NCBI GenBank assembly: GCA_031178065.1
Contig: JAPSJS010000021.1
Coordinates: forward strand, 1 to 48,349
Direction: 5' to 3'
Origin: Altererythrobacter sp.
GTDB taxonomy: Bacteria; Pseudomonadota; Alphaproteobacteria; Sphingomonadales; Sphingomonadaceae
Length of the DNA: 48,349 bases
Below, one piece after another: positions 26,003 through 34,306 of the stretch (positions within the stretch are counted from its first letter, which is position 1; each line of letters starts with the position of its first letter). The position numbers were made by a program, and so were the translations under genes. Below the pieces are notes generated by a model that was given only the letters and a program-made list of their open reading frames with translations, ran no database searches and was not told the DNA's origin.

Positions 26003-26454
26003 CGCACCTGCTTGGCGAGGGCATCGAGCACGCCGTTGACGAACTTCGCCTCGCGATCGTCGAAGAACGCTTTTGCGACGTCGATGTACTCGTTGATCAC
26101 GGTCGCGACCGGTACGTCCTCGCGGGCGATCAGCTCGTACGCGCCGGCGCGCAGCACTTGCAGCATCGTCTTGTCGAGGCGCGCGAGATTCCAGCCTTGC
26201 GCGAGCCGCTCGCTCAGCAGCAGGTCGATCTCGTCGCAGCGCGCGTCGACGCCGGAGACGACGTCGTCGAAGAATGCCATCTCGGCTTCGGCATGGTCGT
26301 CCTCGCCCAGCACCGCGCCGAGGCGGTGCCGGTGGAACTCATCGAGCAGGCGGGCAAGTGCGGTCCCCTCCATCTCGCGCTGGTAGAGCGCCTGCACGGC
26401 CGCGAGCCGCGCAGCGGAGCGGGCGAGCGTGCGTTTCGGCGGACGTGCGGACAT
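25999..26454 (-). CDS. nusB: Transcription antitermination factor NusB
   Basis: Encodes 151 residues: ARSAARLAAVQALYQREMEG, the usual Arg/Ala-rich N-terminal helix, followed by FDDVVSGVDARCDEIDLLLS, LDKTMLQVLRAGAYELIA and the C-terminal VATVINEYIDVAKAFFDDRE with AKFVNGVLDAL. NusB with NusE binds boxA RNA and assists rRNA antitermination. Its ATG overlaps the hisD stop by one base (TAATG) and its stop overlaps the thiL start, so translation is coupled through the operon. Confidence 0.97.
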   Translation of the reverse strand: MSARPPKRTLARSAARLAAVQALYQREMEGTALARLLDEFHRHRLGAVLGEDDHAEAEMAFFDDVVSGVDARCDEIDLLLSERLAQGWNLARLDKTMLQVLRAGAYELIAREDVPVATVINEYIDVAKAFFDDREAKFVNGVLDALAKQVR

Positions 26455-27743
26455 TACTTGAGCCTCATGGCAACGGATTGGGCGTGCGCTGGCAGCCCCT
26501 CGGCTTCGGCGAGCACTACGGCCGCCGGACCGATGGCGGCCAGCGCCGCGGGATCGAGCGAGATGAAGCTGGTGCGCTTCATGAAGTCGAGCACCGAGAG
26601 CCCGCTGGAGAAGCGGGCGCGGCGACCGGTCGGAAGGACGTGATTGGGGCCCGCGACATAGTCGCCGACGGCCTCGGGCGTGTGGCGGCCGAGGAACACG
26701 CTACCCGCGTGGCGCAGACCGGCGAACAGCGTCTCGGGATCCGCCACCGCGAGCTCGACGTGCTCGGCTGCAAGCCGGTTGGCGAGCGGCACCGCCTGAT
26801 CGAGCGATTCGACCACGATCACAACGCCGTTGTCGCGCCAGCTCGCCTGCGCCGTCGTGCGCGTCGCGAGCATGGCGGATTGCGTGTCGATCCGATCCTC
26901 CACCTGGTTCGCGAAGGCGTCGTCGTCGGTGATCAGGATCGATTGCGAGGCCGGGTCGTGCTCGGCCTGGCTCAGCAGGTCGGCGGCGATCCAGTCCGGA
27001 TCGTTGTCCGCGTCGGCGATCACGAGGATCTCGCTCGGCCCCGCGACCATGTCGATCCCGACCACGCCGTAGAGCTGGCGCTTGGCTTCCGCGACCCAGG
27101 CATTGCCGGGCCCGGTGATCACATCGACCCGTGCGATCCGCTCGGTGCCGTAGGCGAGAGCGGCGATCGCCTGCGCGCCGCCTATGCGCCAGACTTCGTC
27201 CACTTGGGCGACGTGCGCTGCGGCGAGCACGAGCGAACTGGTCTCGCCTCCGCGGGTCGGCGAGACGACGACGAGCCGCTCCACCCCCGCGACTTTGGCA
27301 GGAATGGCGTTCATCAGCAGTGAGGAGGGATAGGCGGCGCGGCCGCCCGGCACGTACAGTCCCGCCGCATCGACCGGCGACCAGCGCGCGCCGAGGCGGA
27401 CGCCGGCTTCATCGGTGAAGTCGCGGTTCGCAGGAAGCTGTTCGCGGTGATAAGCCTCGATCCGCCGGGCTGCGAGGTCGAGAGCGTCGCGCAGATCGGG
27501 CGCCAGCGCTTCGTAGGCGGCGCGGCATGCCTCGGGCGCGATGCGCCAGTCGCTTTCGTCCACGAGTCGGTGCTTGTCGAAACGGGCCGTGTATTCTTCC
27601 AGCGCCGCGTCGCCCTTCGCCCGCACGCGCGCGATGATATCGGCGACGTCCTGCCGCACTTCGATATCGCTCTCGCGCCGGCCGTCGACCAGGCGCGCGA
27701 AGGCGGTTTCGAAGCCGGGCTCAGTGATGTTCAGGCGTTGCAT
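26454..27743 (-). CDS. hisD: Histidinol dehydrogenase
   Basis: Encodes 429 residues, normal length. Motifs include YVPGGRAAYPSSLLMNAIPA (NAD/substrate region), VAGPSEILVIADADNDP, LLSQAEHDPASQSILITDD and GRHTPEAVGDYVAGPNHVLP, the last with zinc and catalytic His residues. It is a zinc enzyme that oxidises L-histidinol to L-histidine in two NAD-dependent steps. Its ATG overlaps the hisG stop (TGATG) and its stop overlaps the nusB start. Confidence 0.97.
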   Translation of the reverse strand: MQRLNITEPGFETAFARLVDGRRESDIEVRQDVADIIARVRAKGDAALEEYTARFDKHRLVDESDWRIAPEACRAAYEALAPDLRDALDLAARRIEAYHREQLPANRDFTDEAGVRLGARWSPVDAAGLYVPGGRAAYPSSLLMNAIPAKVAGVERLVVVSPTRGGETSSLVLAAAHVAQVDEVWRIGGAQAIAALAYGTERIARVDVITGPGNAWVAEAKRQLYGVVGIDMVAGPSEILVIADADNDPDWIAADLLSQAEHDPASQSILITDDDAFANQVEDRIDTQSAMLATRTTAQASWRDNGVVIVVESLDQAVPLANRLAAEHVELAVADPETLFAGLRHAGSVFLGRHTPEAVGDYVAGPNHVLPTGRRARFSSGLSVLDFMKRTSFISLDPAALAAIGPAAVVLAEAEGLPAHAQSVAMRLK

Positions 27744-28399
27744 CAGGCCGGCTCCGGCTCGGCAGAGACGGCGCGGAAGCTCTCCACGATCTCTCCCACG
27801 CGCGGATCGGTCTTGAGCGCGGCGCGGTTGACGATCAGCCGCGCGGACACCTGCATGATCGTCTCGCGCTCCTCGAGCCCGTTCTCAGTCAGCGTGCGGC
27901 CGGTGGAGACGAGATCCACGATCTGCCGCGCGAGCCCCAGCGCCGGAGCGATCTCCATCGCGCCGTTGAGCTTGACGCACTCGGCCTGGACGCCCTTGCT
28001 CTCGAACCACCGGCGCGTGAGGTTCGGATACTTGGTGGCGACCCGCATGTGGCTCGCGCCGGCCTGCCGCTCGGCGACGTTTGCAGGCGCGGCAAGCGAG
28101 AGCCGGCAGTGCCCGATGTCGAGATCGACCGGCGCGTAGAGGTCCGTGTAGTCGAATTCCTCGATCACGTCCGAACCGACGATGCCGGCCTGCGCCGCGC
28201 CGTGCGCGACGAAAGTGGCGACGTCGAACGCGCGCACGCGGATGATACGGAGATCCTCGCGGGTCGTCCCGAAGGTCAGGCTCCGGTTGCCCTTGTCGTG
28301 GAAGGCCTCTTCCGGCACGAGGCCCGCACGTGCCATCACGGGCAGCGCCTCGTCGAGGATGCGCCCCTTGGGGATGGCGAAGGTGAGCGGTGCGGCCAT
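27743..28399 (-). CDS. hisG: ATP phosphoribosyltransferase, short form
   Basis: Encodes 218 residues from ATG 28399 ([20 protein letters not shown]). The longer open frame upstream is not family-like. Motifs [25 protein letters not shown] and [13 protein letters not shown] form the phosphoribosyl-pyrophosphate/ATP site. At 218 residues it lacks the C-terminal regulatory domain, so by family knowledge it is the short HisG that needs HisZ for activity and histidine feedback; hisZ is not in this window. It catalyses the first step of histidine synthesis. The start is only 38 bp from the divergent DUF2332 gene, so the promoter probably lies within that gene. Confidence 0.96.
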   Translation of the reverse strand: MAAPLTFAIPKGRILDEALPVMARAGLVPEEAFHDKGNRSLTFGTTREDLRIIRVRAFDVATFVAHGAAQAGIVGSDVIEEFDYTDLYAPVDLDIGHCRLSLAAPANVAERQAGASHMRVATKYPNLTRRWFESKGVQAECVKLNGAMEIAPALGLARQIVDLVSTGRTLTENGLEERETIMQVSARLIVNRAALKTDPRVGEIVESFRAVSAEPEPA

Positions 28400-28437
28400 T
28401 GCGCCGGGGCACTTAGAGGTCGAGTTCGGAAAGGGCA

Positions 28438-29511
28438 ATGGAGATGGCGGAGAGCCCCCATGCGATCATGCACACGCGGTCGGTCCCGGACGGGATCGAA
28501 TGGCAGGCGCAGCACGCGGCGAAGAACGGAGCGCCGGGCACCGCACGCGTGATCCGCGGGCTGCTGCCGGTGCTCAAGACCGAAACGGCGGTCGGCCGGC
28601 GCATGGCCAATTGGCAGGGCCTGCTGCTGGAGGACGCCATGCCGCTTCGGATCGCGGGCGGGCTCCACTACCTGCTCCTCAGCGGAACCGACAAGCGGCT
28701 GGAGCCGGTCTACGCCGCGCTGACGACCGATCAGGGCGCGGTCGACGAACTGGTGGTCGGCCTGGTCGAGACGTTCGACCATCTCCTGCTGCCGTGGCTC
28801 GATCATCCGCCGCAGACCAACGAGGCGGGTCGTTCGGCCAGCATAATGGCCGGCCTGTTCTGGCTGTCGGAACGGGTAGGACCGCGCTTCGAGATGAACG
28901 AGATCGGCGCCAGCGCCGGCATCAACACGATGATGGAGCGGTTCCGCTTCGACCTTGGCGGCGTTGTCGTGGGGCCGAGCGGTTCGCCGATGCACCTCGC
29001 GCCGGAGTGGCGCGGTGCGCCGCCGCCGGGCAATCCGGTGAAGATCGAGGGGATTCGCGGCTGCGACGTGCGGCCGATGGACCTGCGCGATCCCGACACC
29101 GTGCTGCGGCTCAAGAGCTACATCTGGCCCGAAGCCCGCGAGCGCATGGGCCGGATCGACCGCGCTGCGGCGCTGGCGGCCGAACGTGCGCCGGAACTCG
29201 ACCGGATGGGCGCGGCGGAGTGGGTCGAGGAAGTGCTGTCCGAACCGCAGGTGCAAGGCGTCACCCGCGCGCTGTTTCATTCGATCGTGTGGCAATACAT
29301 TCCGAAAGCTGCGCGCGAGAGGATCGTGGCCGCGATGGAGCGCGCAGGCGAGGCGGCGACGGCGGACGAACCGCTCGCGTGGATCATGCTGGAAACCAAC
29401 CGCGAGACGTTCGCCCACGAACTGCGCGTGCGCTACTGGCCGGGGCCGAAGGACTGGACCTTGCTCGCTACCGCCCACCCGCACGGCGCGTGGGTCGAGT
29501 GGCAGGGGTGA
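28438..29511 (+). CDS. DUF2332 family protein
   Basis: Encodes 357 residues from ATG 28438 (GGAAAGG close upstream; ATG 28444 is an alternative). It matches the DUF2332 pattern: [38 protein letters not shown], then [20 protein letters not shown], a Rossmann-like glycine motif recalling methyltransferases, and [20 protein letters not shown]. The C-terminus ([40 protein letters not shown]) is also typical. No activity is established for the family; a SAM-dependent or nucleotide-binding role is only a guess from the fold-like motif. Divergent from hisG. Confidence 0.88.
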   Translation: MEMAESPHAIMHTRSVPDGIEWQAQHAAKNGAPGTARVIRGLLPVLKTETAVGRRMANWQGLLLEDAMPLRIAGGLHYLLLSGTDKRLEPVYAALTTDQGAVDELVVGLVETFDHLLLPWLDHPPQTNEAGRSASIMAGLFWLSERVGPRFEMNEIGASAGINTMMERFRFDLGGVVVGPSGSPMHLAPEWRGAPPPGNPVKIEGIRGCDVRPMDLRDPDTVLRLKSYIWPEARERMGRIDRAAALAAERAPELDRMGAAEWVEEVLSEPQVQGVTRALFHSIVWQYIPKAARERIVAAMERAGEAATADEPLAWIMLETNRETFAHELRVRYWPGPKDWTLLATAHPHGAWVEWQG

Positions 29512-29517
29512 CGACGG

Positions 29518-30414
29518 CTAACCGGTCCGGTCCAGAAATGCGTCCATCGCAGCGTTGACCTCGCCCGGCGCTTCCCAAGGGACGAAGTGGCCGCAGTCCG
29601 GCACCTCCGCGATCGTCAGGTCCTCGATCAACTCGTCCATTCCCTCGAGGTTTTCAGGGGGAAGGGCCAGATCGTCCATCGCCCAGATCACCAGCGTCGG
29701 GATGGTGAGTTTGGGAAGGGGCGGGGGCGTCCAGCCTTGGGGCAGGGCATAAGGCGCGTCGAGCGGAGGCACGTCGATCGGGCTCGCGCGGTACCAGTTG
29801 AGCATGCCGAACGCCGCGTCCCGGTCCTGCCAGTCCTTCAGCAGCGCCTCGCGCTCTTCCGCCTCCATCTCGCTCGGGCGATCCCACTTGATCTCCTGCA
29901 TCAGGATCGCGGCGAGGCCATGCTCGCGCACCAGCGCGTCGTTTGCCGGATCGCGGAAGCCGCGCATGTACTGGCTGGATTTGCGCTGGTGCTCGTTGGT
30001 GTAGAGCAGCTTCTGGAAGATCGCCGGATGCGGTGCGTTGGCGACCACTGCGCGCGTGACGCGGCCATTCGCCTGCCCGGCGAGCGCCGTGCCCCAGGCG
30101 ATCGCGCCGCCCCAGTCGTGGCCGACCGCGGTGAAGGTCTCCACCCCCAGCGCCTCGGCCAGCATGAACACGTCGCCGATGAGCTTATCGGGCGTATAGG
30201 CCTCGACCTCCTGCGGCTTCGACGATCCGCGATAGCCGCGCTGGTCGGGCGCGATGCAGCGGTAGCGGTCGGAGAAATGCGCGATCTGGTGCCGCCAGGT
30301 GCGGTGGCTTTCGGGAAAGCCGTGGAGGAAGACCAGCGCCGGCGCGTCGCGCGGGCCGGTGTCGACCACGTCGAGCTCCATGCCATTGGCAAGCGTTACG
30401 CGCTTCTGTTCCAT
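29518..30414 (-). CDS. Alpha/beta hydrolase, epoxide hydrolase-like
   Basis: Encodes 298 residues. LVFLHGFPESHRTWRHQIAH holds the HGFP oxyanion-hole motif, GHDWGG the nucleophile Asp, WAMDDLALPPEN the acidic residue, and CGHFVPWEAP the catalytic His. Asp as nucleophile with HGFPES and the WYRAS cap stretch points to epoxide hydrolases or haloalkane-dehalogenase relatives rather than esterases. Substrate unknown. It is the last gene of bolA-GST-pirin-SDR-hydrolase, 2 bp behind the SDR stop. Epoxide opening beside a GST and an SDR suits a detoxification or catabolic operon. Confidence 0.92.
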   Translation of the reverse strand: MEQKRVTLANGMELDVVDTGPRDAPALVFLHGFPESHRTWRHQIAHFSDRYRCIAPDQRGYRGSSKPQEVEAYTPDKLIGDVFMLAEALGVETFTAVGHDWGGAIAWGTALAGQANGRVTRAVVANAPHPAIFQKLLYTNEHQRKSSQYMRGFRDPANDALVREHGLAAILMQEIKWDRPSEMEAEEREALLKDWQDRDAAFGMLNWYRASPIDVPPLDAPYALPQGWTPPPLPKLTIPTLVIWAMDDLALPPENLEGMDELIEDLTIAEVPDCGHFVPWEAPGEVNAAMDAFLDRTG

Positions 30415-30416
30415 CC

Positions 30417-31232
30417 CTACCCCTCCGCTTCCATCTTCTCGATATATCCGGTCGCGACCATCGCCGCGACCTGATCGAATAGCTGATCCGGCGTCTGCCG
30501 CATCTGGCCCATCGCCTCTTCCATACCGCGCGCGACGATGATCTCGCGCTGGTTTAGGGCGATGGCGTCCACCATGGTCTTCGCCGCCTCATCGGCGGGA
30601 ATGCCTTCGTCGATGGCCCTGTCGCTCTTGCCCCGCTTCGATCCATCCGCCGTGAGCGCGTTGCGGCTCACGTCGGTCGCGACCGAGCCGGGGCAGACGA
30701 CGTGCACCTCCACCCCATCCCGCGACAGCTCCCCGCGCAGGGAGTCGGCATAGCCCACGAGCCCGAACTTCGCCGCGCAGTAGGCGGTGCGCATTGGCAC
30801 CCCGACTTTGCCCGCGATCGATGAAATGAAGACGAGGCGCCCGCTGCCGCGCTCCGCCATGTGGCCGATCAGCCCCTGCGCGAAGGCGATCTGCTGGGTG
30901 AGGTCGATCTCGATGATATCGCGATAGACCTGCATCTCGGTCTTGAGCGCGGTGCTGCGCTGCGAGACGCCGGCGTTGGCAATCGCAATATCGATGCCGC
31001 CTTTCCAGGCGATCGCCTGCTCCGTCGCCTCGGCGAGCGCCGCGTCGTCACGAATGTCGAAGGGGAGGGCGAGCGTCTCCGTACCAAGTTCGCCCGCAAC
31101 CGCCGCAAGGCGCGTCTCGTCGCGGCCCGAGAGCACGATCCTGGCGCCTCGTCCCGCGAACTCGCGGGCCAGTGCCGCGCCGATGCCGGAGGATGCGCCG
31201 GTGATCCAGACGACTTTGCCTTCGAAACTCAT
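30417..31232 (-). CDS. Short-chain dehydrogenase/reductase
   Basis: Encodes 271 residues. VVWITGASSGIGAALAREFA is the NAD(P)-binding TGxxxGxG motif; ANAG follows, then FISSIAGKVGVPMRTAYCAA with K, giving the Ser-Tyr-Lys catalytic set, and HVVCPGSVATDVSRNAL. It resembles the DHRS7/SDR7-like oxidoreductases. ATG 31232 overlaps the pirin stop (ATGA), the true start despite a longer open frame upstream. Substrate unknown; it acts between pirin and epoxide hydrolase genes. Confidence 0.94.
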   Translation of the reverse strand: MSFEGKVVWITGASSGIGAALAREFAGRGARIVLSGRDETRLAAVAGELGTETLALPFDIRDDAALAEATEQAIAWKGGIDIAIANAGVSQRSTALKTEMQVYRDIIEIDLTQQIAFAQGLIGHMAERGSGRLVFISSIAGKVGVPMRTAYCAAKFGLVGYADSLRGELSRDGVEVHVVCPGSVATDVSRNALTADGSKRGKSDRAIDEGIPADEAAKTMVDAIALNQREIIVARGMEEAMGQMRQTPDQLFDQVAAMVATGYIEKMEAEG

Positions 31233-32110
31233 GGGTAGCTCACCGTCTTCGGCTGTTCGGGGATCGGGATGAATTCCTTGTCGTCGCCCGGCACCTTGGG
31301 AAACTCGCCGCGCGTCCATGCATCGCGCGCCGCGCGGATCCGCTCCCGGTCGGAGCTGACGAAGTTCCACCACACATGGCGCTTGGTCGCGAACGCCTCC
31401 CCGCCGAGCAGCATGACCCGTCCGCCGCGCTCGCTGGAAAGCGTCATCTGCGCGCCGGGCGCGAGCACGGTCAACTCGTAGAGCACCAGCGGCCGGCCAT
31501 CGACGCTCGCTTCGCCGCCGACCAGCATGACCGCGCGCTCGTCCGCTTCAGCCTCGATCGGCAGCGCACCCGAGGCGGCGAGCACGACGTCGGCATAGAT
31601 CGTCCCTGCATGCGTCGTCGTCTGCGCGCGCTTGCCCCACAGCTCGCCCATGATCACGATCGCCTTGGCGCACTGGTCCTCCACCACCGGCAGGTCGATT
31701 TGTGCCTCGAAGGCGGGAGCGATCTCCTCCTGCCCGTCGGGCAGCGCGAGCCAGGTCTGCATGCCGTAGAGCCGTGCGCCACGCTCGCGCTCTTCCTGTG
31801 GACTGCGCTCCGAATGGACGATGCCGCGGCCGGCGGTCATCAGGTTGACCTGCCCCGGGCGGATCGTCGCGAAAGTGCCAAGGCTGTCTCGGTGGTCGAT
31901 CGCCCCCTCGAACAGCCAGGTTACGGTGGCGAGATTGATGTGCGGGTGCGGCCGCACGTCCATGCCGCCGCCGATGTCGAGCTGCGCCGGTCCGAACTGG
32001 TCGACGAAGATGAACGGTCCGACCATCGTCCGCTCGCGCGAGGGGATCGCGCGGCGCACTTCGAACTGGCCAAGGTCGTGGGTGACCGGGGTGATTGTCT
32101 GTTCGATCAT
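31229..32110 (-). CDS. Pirin family protein
   Basis: Encodes 293 residues. The N-terminal cupin has the metal site: RPHPHINLATVTWLFEG (His-x-His), the next His in AIDHRDSLG, and GRGIVHSE, which supplies Glu. A pirin C-terminal domain follows (ADVVLAASGALPIEAEADER ... LLGGEAFATKRHVWWNFVSS). Some pirins are quercetinases or redox-sensing regulators; the role here is open. Its ATG overlaps the GST stop and its stop overlaps the SDR start, so it is translated in a chain. Confidence 0.94.
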   Translation of the reverse strand: MIEQTITPVTHDLGQFEVRRAIPSRERTMVGPFIFVDQFGPAQLDIGGGMDVRPHPHINLATVTWLFEGAIDHRDSLGTFATIRPGQVNLMTAGRGIVHSERSPQEERERGARLYGMQTWLALPDGQEEIAPAFEAQIDLPVVEDQCAKAIVIMGELWGKRAQTTTHAGTIYADVVLAASGALPIEAEADERAVMLVGGEASVDGRPLVLYELTVLAPGAQMTLSSERGGRVMLLGGEAFATKRHVWWNFVSSDRERIRAARDAWTRGEFPKVPGDDKEFIPIPEQPKTVSYP

Positions 32111-32814
32111 GATCCGTCGAGCTCCGGATAGTGGCGGAAGATGCCGTCTTCGTTGAACGGAATGCAGCGTTCGGACGCACGGTAGGCGGCGATACCGTCG
32201 AGCTTGCCGACCGCTTCGTGGCACACGAGCAGCCGGGGATGGCCGCGCTCCAGCGCCGCCATCCGCTGCGGGAACATGTAGCGCAGTCCCTCGACGAGCT
32301 GGAACAGCGAGGTGTCGACATGGCTCCACTTGCGGCCGAGCACGAAGGGGCCCTGGTTCGCGCCGAGCGCGTCCTCGAAGTAGTCGAGGAACTTCGGCAT
32401 ACGTTCCGTGCGGAAATGCGCCGCGGCCTGCCGTGCGGCGTCCTTCTGGTCCTCGTAGTAGAGCGCGGTCGAGATTGGATGGTGCACGGCGTGCACTTCC
32501 GCCACCATGTCGCTGATCGTGAGCTGGAGCGTGATGAGCTCGAGATCGCGTTCGAGCTCGCCGGCGCCGAAGCCGTGCCGATCCGCCAGCCAGGCGAGGA
32601 CGTGCGCGACTTGCGCGATGGCGAAGCCGCCGTCGACGAGATAGGGCGGGGCGAAGGGCCGGATACCGCTGCGCGCCTCCAGGTCCCGCACCAGCGCGTC
32701 GGCGCCCTGTTCGCGGGCCATGTCGCGGTATGCGACCCCCGCGGCTTCCAGCGCCAATCGCACGAACTCTCCGCGCCCCGGTATGCTTGGCCAATACCAG
32801 AGCGCGTAGGTCAT
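32107..32814 (-). CDS. Glutathione S-transferase family protein
   Basis: Encodes 235 residues. The N-terminal thioredoxin-like domain begins YALWYWPSIPGRGEFVRLAL, resembling sigma/alpha-like GSTs with Tyr near position 7. PPYLVDGGFAIAQVAHVLAW contains the cis-Pro region, and the all-helical C-terminal domain includes DYFEDALGANQGPFVLGRKW and SHVDTSLFQLVEGL. It probably conjugates or reduces electrophiles with glutathione. Its ATG overlaps the bolA stop (TGATG) and its stop overlaps the pirin start. Confidence 0.92.
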   Translation of the reverse strand: MTYALWYWPSIPGRGEFVRLALEAAGVAYRDMAREQGADALVRDLEARSGIRPFAPPYLVDGGFAIAQVAHVLAWLADRHGFGAGELERDLELITLQLTISDMVAEVHAVHHPISTALYYEDQKDAARQAAAHFRTERMPKFLDYFEDALGANQGPFVLGRKWSHVDTSLFQLVEGLRYMFPQRMAALERGHPRLLVCHEAVGKLDGIAAYRASERCIPFNEDGIFRHYPELDGS

Positions 32815-33089
32815 CAGCTCTCTCCGGGCGTCGAGGCGCGGACCGCAACTGCGTGGACGCGCTGACCGGGAATGTCGCCGAGTGCGGCGTTGACCATGCG
32901 CTGGCGATCGAGCCGGCTCTTGCCTGTAAATGCGGTGCTTTCGATCACGATCGTGAAGTGCGATTCGCCGCTTCCGTCATCGCCGGCATGGCCATGATGC
33001 CTGGCGCTATCGTTGATCACTTCGAGCCGCGACGGCGCGAAAGCGGAGGTCAGCAGCGATTCGATTTCGGATTGCAACGTTCCAGTCAT
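32814..33089 (-). CDS. bolA: BolA family protein
   Basis: Encodes 91 residues. NDSARHHGHAGDDGSGESHF and TIVIESTAFTGKSRLDRQRM are the class II KH-like core with the invariant His (SHF) that helps bind a [2Fe-2S] cluster with monothiol glutaredoxins, followed by VNAALGDIPGQRVHAVAV. BolA proteins act in iron-sulfur trafficking and stress adaptation. It heads the five-gene chain to the epoxide hydrolase and is divergent from the J-domain gene, 51 bp away, a pairing widely seen in alphaproteobacteria. Confidence 0.95.
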   Translation of the reverse strand: MTGTLQSEIESLLTSAFAPSRLEVINDSARHHGHAGDDGSGESHFTIVIESTAFTGKSRLDRQRMVNAALGDIPGQRVHAVAVRASTPGES

Positions 33090-33140
33090 GGGTCAGGTTT
33101 GGGGGTTCCCAACCGGCTTGTCCATGCCCATCCTAATGGC

Positions 33141-33734
33141 GTGAAGCAGACCAGGTTCCATGGACGATACGAGAGCACCGGGCGCACTTGCGAGACGCCT
33201 GGTTGCAATGAGTCGGGCGAGTATCGCGCGCCGGGCACGCGCAGCAATTCCTTCGATGGACCGGGTGCCTGGCGCTGGTTCTGCCTCGATCACGTGCGCG
33301 AATTCAACGCTGGCTACGACTGGTTCGAAGGGATGAGCGCCGAGGAGATTCTCGCGGCCCAGGCGCCCGCTGCGGGATGGCGCACCGAGAGTCATTCGTT
33401 CCGCCCAACCGCGGGCGTCGACGGCATGCCGCGCTGGGCGGACTTCGACGATCCGATCGATGCCATCGCGGCCCGAGCGGGCGGAATCAAGAGCCGCGCC
33501 CAGCGCGAAGCGCAAATGGCCATGGACGGCCGCTTCAGCCGCGAGGAAGCGCAGGCGCTAGAGACGATGGGCCTCGGCCTCGACACCGACCTCCGGCGGC
33601 TGCGGCGGCGCTATTCCGAGCTGGTCCGCCGCTATCACCCCGACCGCAACGGCGGCGACCGTCGCCACGAGGGGCGCCTGACCCGCGTGGTCGAGGCGTA
33701 CCAATTGCTCAGGAAGAGCGCGGCGATAGGGTAG
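33141..33734 (+). CDS. J-domain (DnaJ-like) protein
   Basis: Encodes 197 residues from GTG 33141 (VKQTRFHGRYESTGRTCETP). The N-terminal half has a possible zinc-binding or conserved part (CETPGC ... FCLDHVREFNAGYDWFEGMS). The last 60 residues form a J domain, LRRRYSELVRRYHPDRNGGD with the HPD tripeptide that stimulates DnaK ATPase, ending VVEAYQLLRKSA. It is probably a DnaK co-chaperone with a specific client. Homologues commonly lie beside bolA and near cobS. The open frame extends far upstream into bolA antisense; I chose the start where family-like sequence begins. Confidence 0.9.
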   Translation: MKQTRFHGRYESTGRTCETPGCNESGEYRAPGTRSNSFDGPGAWRWFCLDHVREFNAGYDWFEGMSAEEILAAQAPAAGWRTESHSFRPTAGVDGMPRWADFDDPIDAIAARAGGIKSRAQREAQMAMDGRFSREEAQALETMGLGLDTDLRRLRRRYSELVRRYHPDRNGGDRRHEGRLTRVVEAYQLLRKSAAIG

Positions 33735-33806
33735 CGTGCGGGCCTTCACGGGCGGGGGCATGCGCCCTGCTTGCCGGCCTGCATCCTTCATCCATGACCC
33801 TTCGCC

Positions 33807-33826
33807 ATCCCAGCGAAAGCCCGGAT
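33807..33826. repeat. Degenerate REP-like hairpin
   Basis: ATCC ... GCGAAAGC ... GGAT forms an imperfect hairpin of the CCCAGCGAAAGCTGGG kind that I recall as a frequent intergenic repeat in sphingomonads. It lies in the 221-bp gap (33735-33955) between the J-domain gene and the convergent GFA gene, which otherwise shows nothing. It shares its core with the repeat at 23779-23812. Confidence 0.35.
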
Positions 33827-33955
33827 CGCTCTCTCCGCACGCTGAGCTGCAACCAATCCTAGCTTTCAATGGGATGACGCGATGGTTGGCGCGAGGCGAA
33901 GCGAAGGCAATGGCGCCGCCAGTCTGCCAGATCCCAAGCTTGGCCGCTCAATCCT

Positions 33956-34306
33956 TCAGAACGACGCCCCATCCACCCGGTTGATCTCCAGCGCGTCGAT
34001 ATCGCACTCCGGCACGCAGCGCAGGTTGACTGCGACCATCTCCCGCCCATCAGGCCCAGTGCCGAGGGCAAAAGGCGTGCAGCCGCACTCGGTACAGAAG
34101 TGGTGGTGGATCGCCTGCTTGTTGAACGTGTAGTCGCCGAGCTTGTCCGCCGGTGCTTCGACCGTTGCCTCGGAAGCGGGCACGAAGTGGAGGATAGTGC
34201 CCTTGCGCCTGCACATCGAGCAGTTGCAGGTCATGCCGCCGGCCGGAAGGTCGCCATCGACCGTCGCACTGATCGTGCCGCAATGACAACTGGTGGTGTA
34301 GCTCAC
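33956..34306 (-). CDS. GFA/CENP-V family protein (glutathione-dependent formaldehyde-activating type)
   Basis: Encodes 116 residues from GTG 34306, which overlaps the GST stop (GTGA). Zinc ligands appear as SCHCGTISATV, TCNCSMCRRKG and HHFCTECGCTPFALG, the CxC...CxxC...CxxC array of the Gfa fold. Gfa was proposed to assist S-hydroxymethylglutathione formation; most relatives have no proven activity. It is the last gene of the fifteen-gene minus-strand array and shares the internal promoter with the preceding GST. Confidence 0.93.
   Translation of the reverse strand: MSYTTSCHCGTISATVDGDLPAGGMTCNCSMCRRKGTILHFVPASEATVEAPADKLGDYTFNKQAIHHHFCTECGCTPFALGTGPDGREMVAVNLRCVPECDIDALEINRVDGASF

Noticed and set aside
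31229-32848. A single 539-codon protein fusing a GST-region frame with pirin
   Set aside because: The part upstream of ATG 32110 is the GST gene read in the wrong frame; the pirin ATG overlaps the GST stop as in the rest of the operon.
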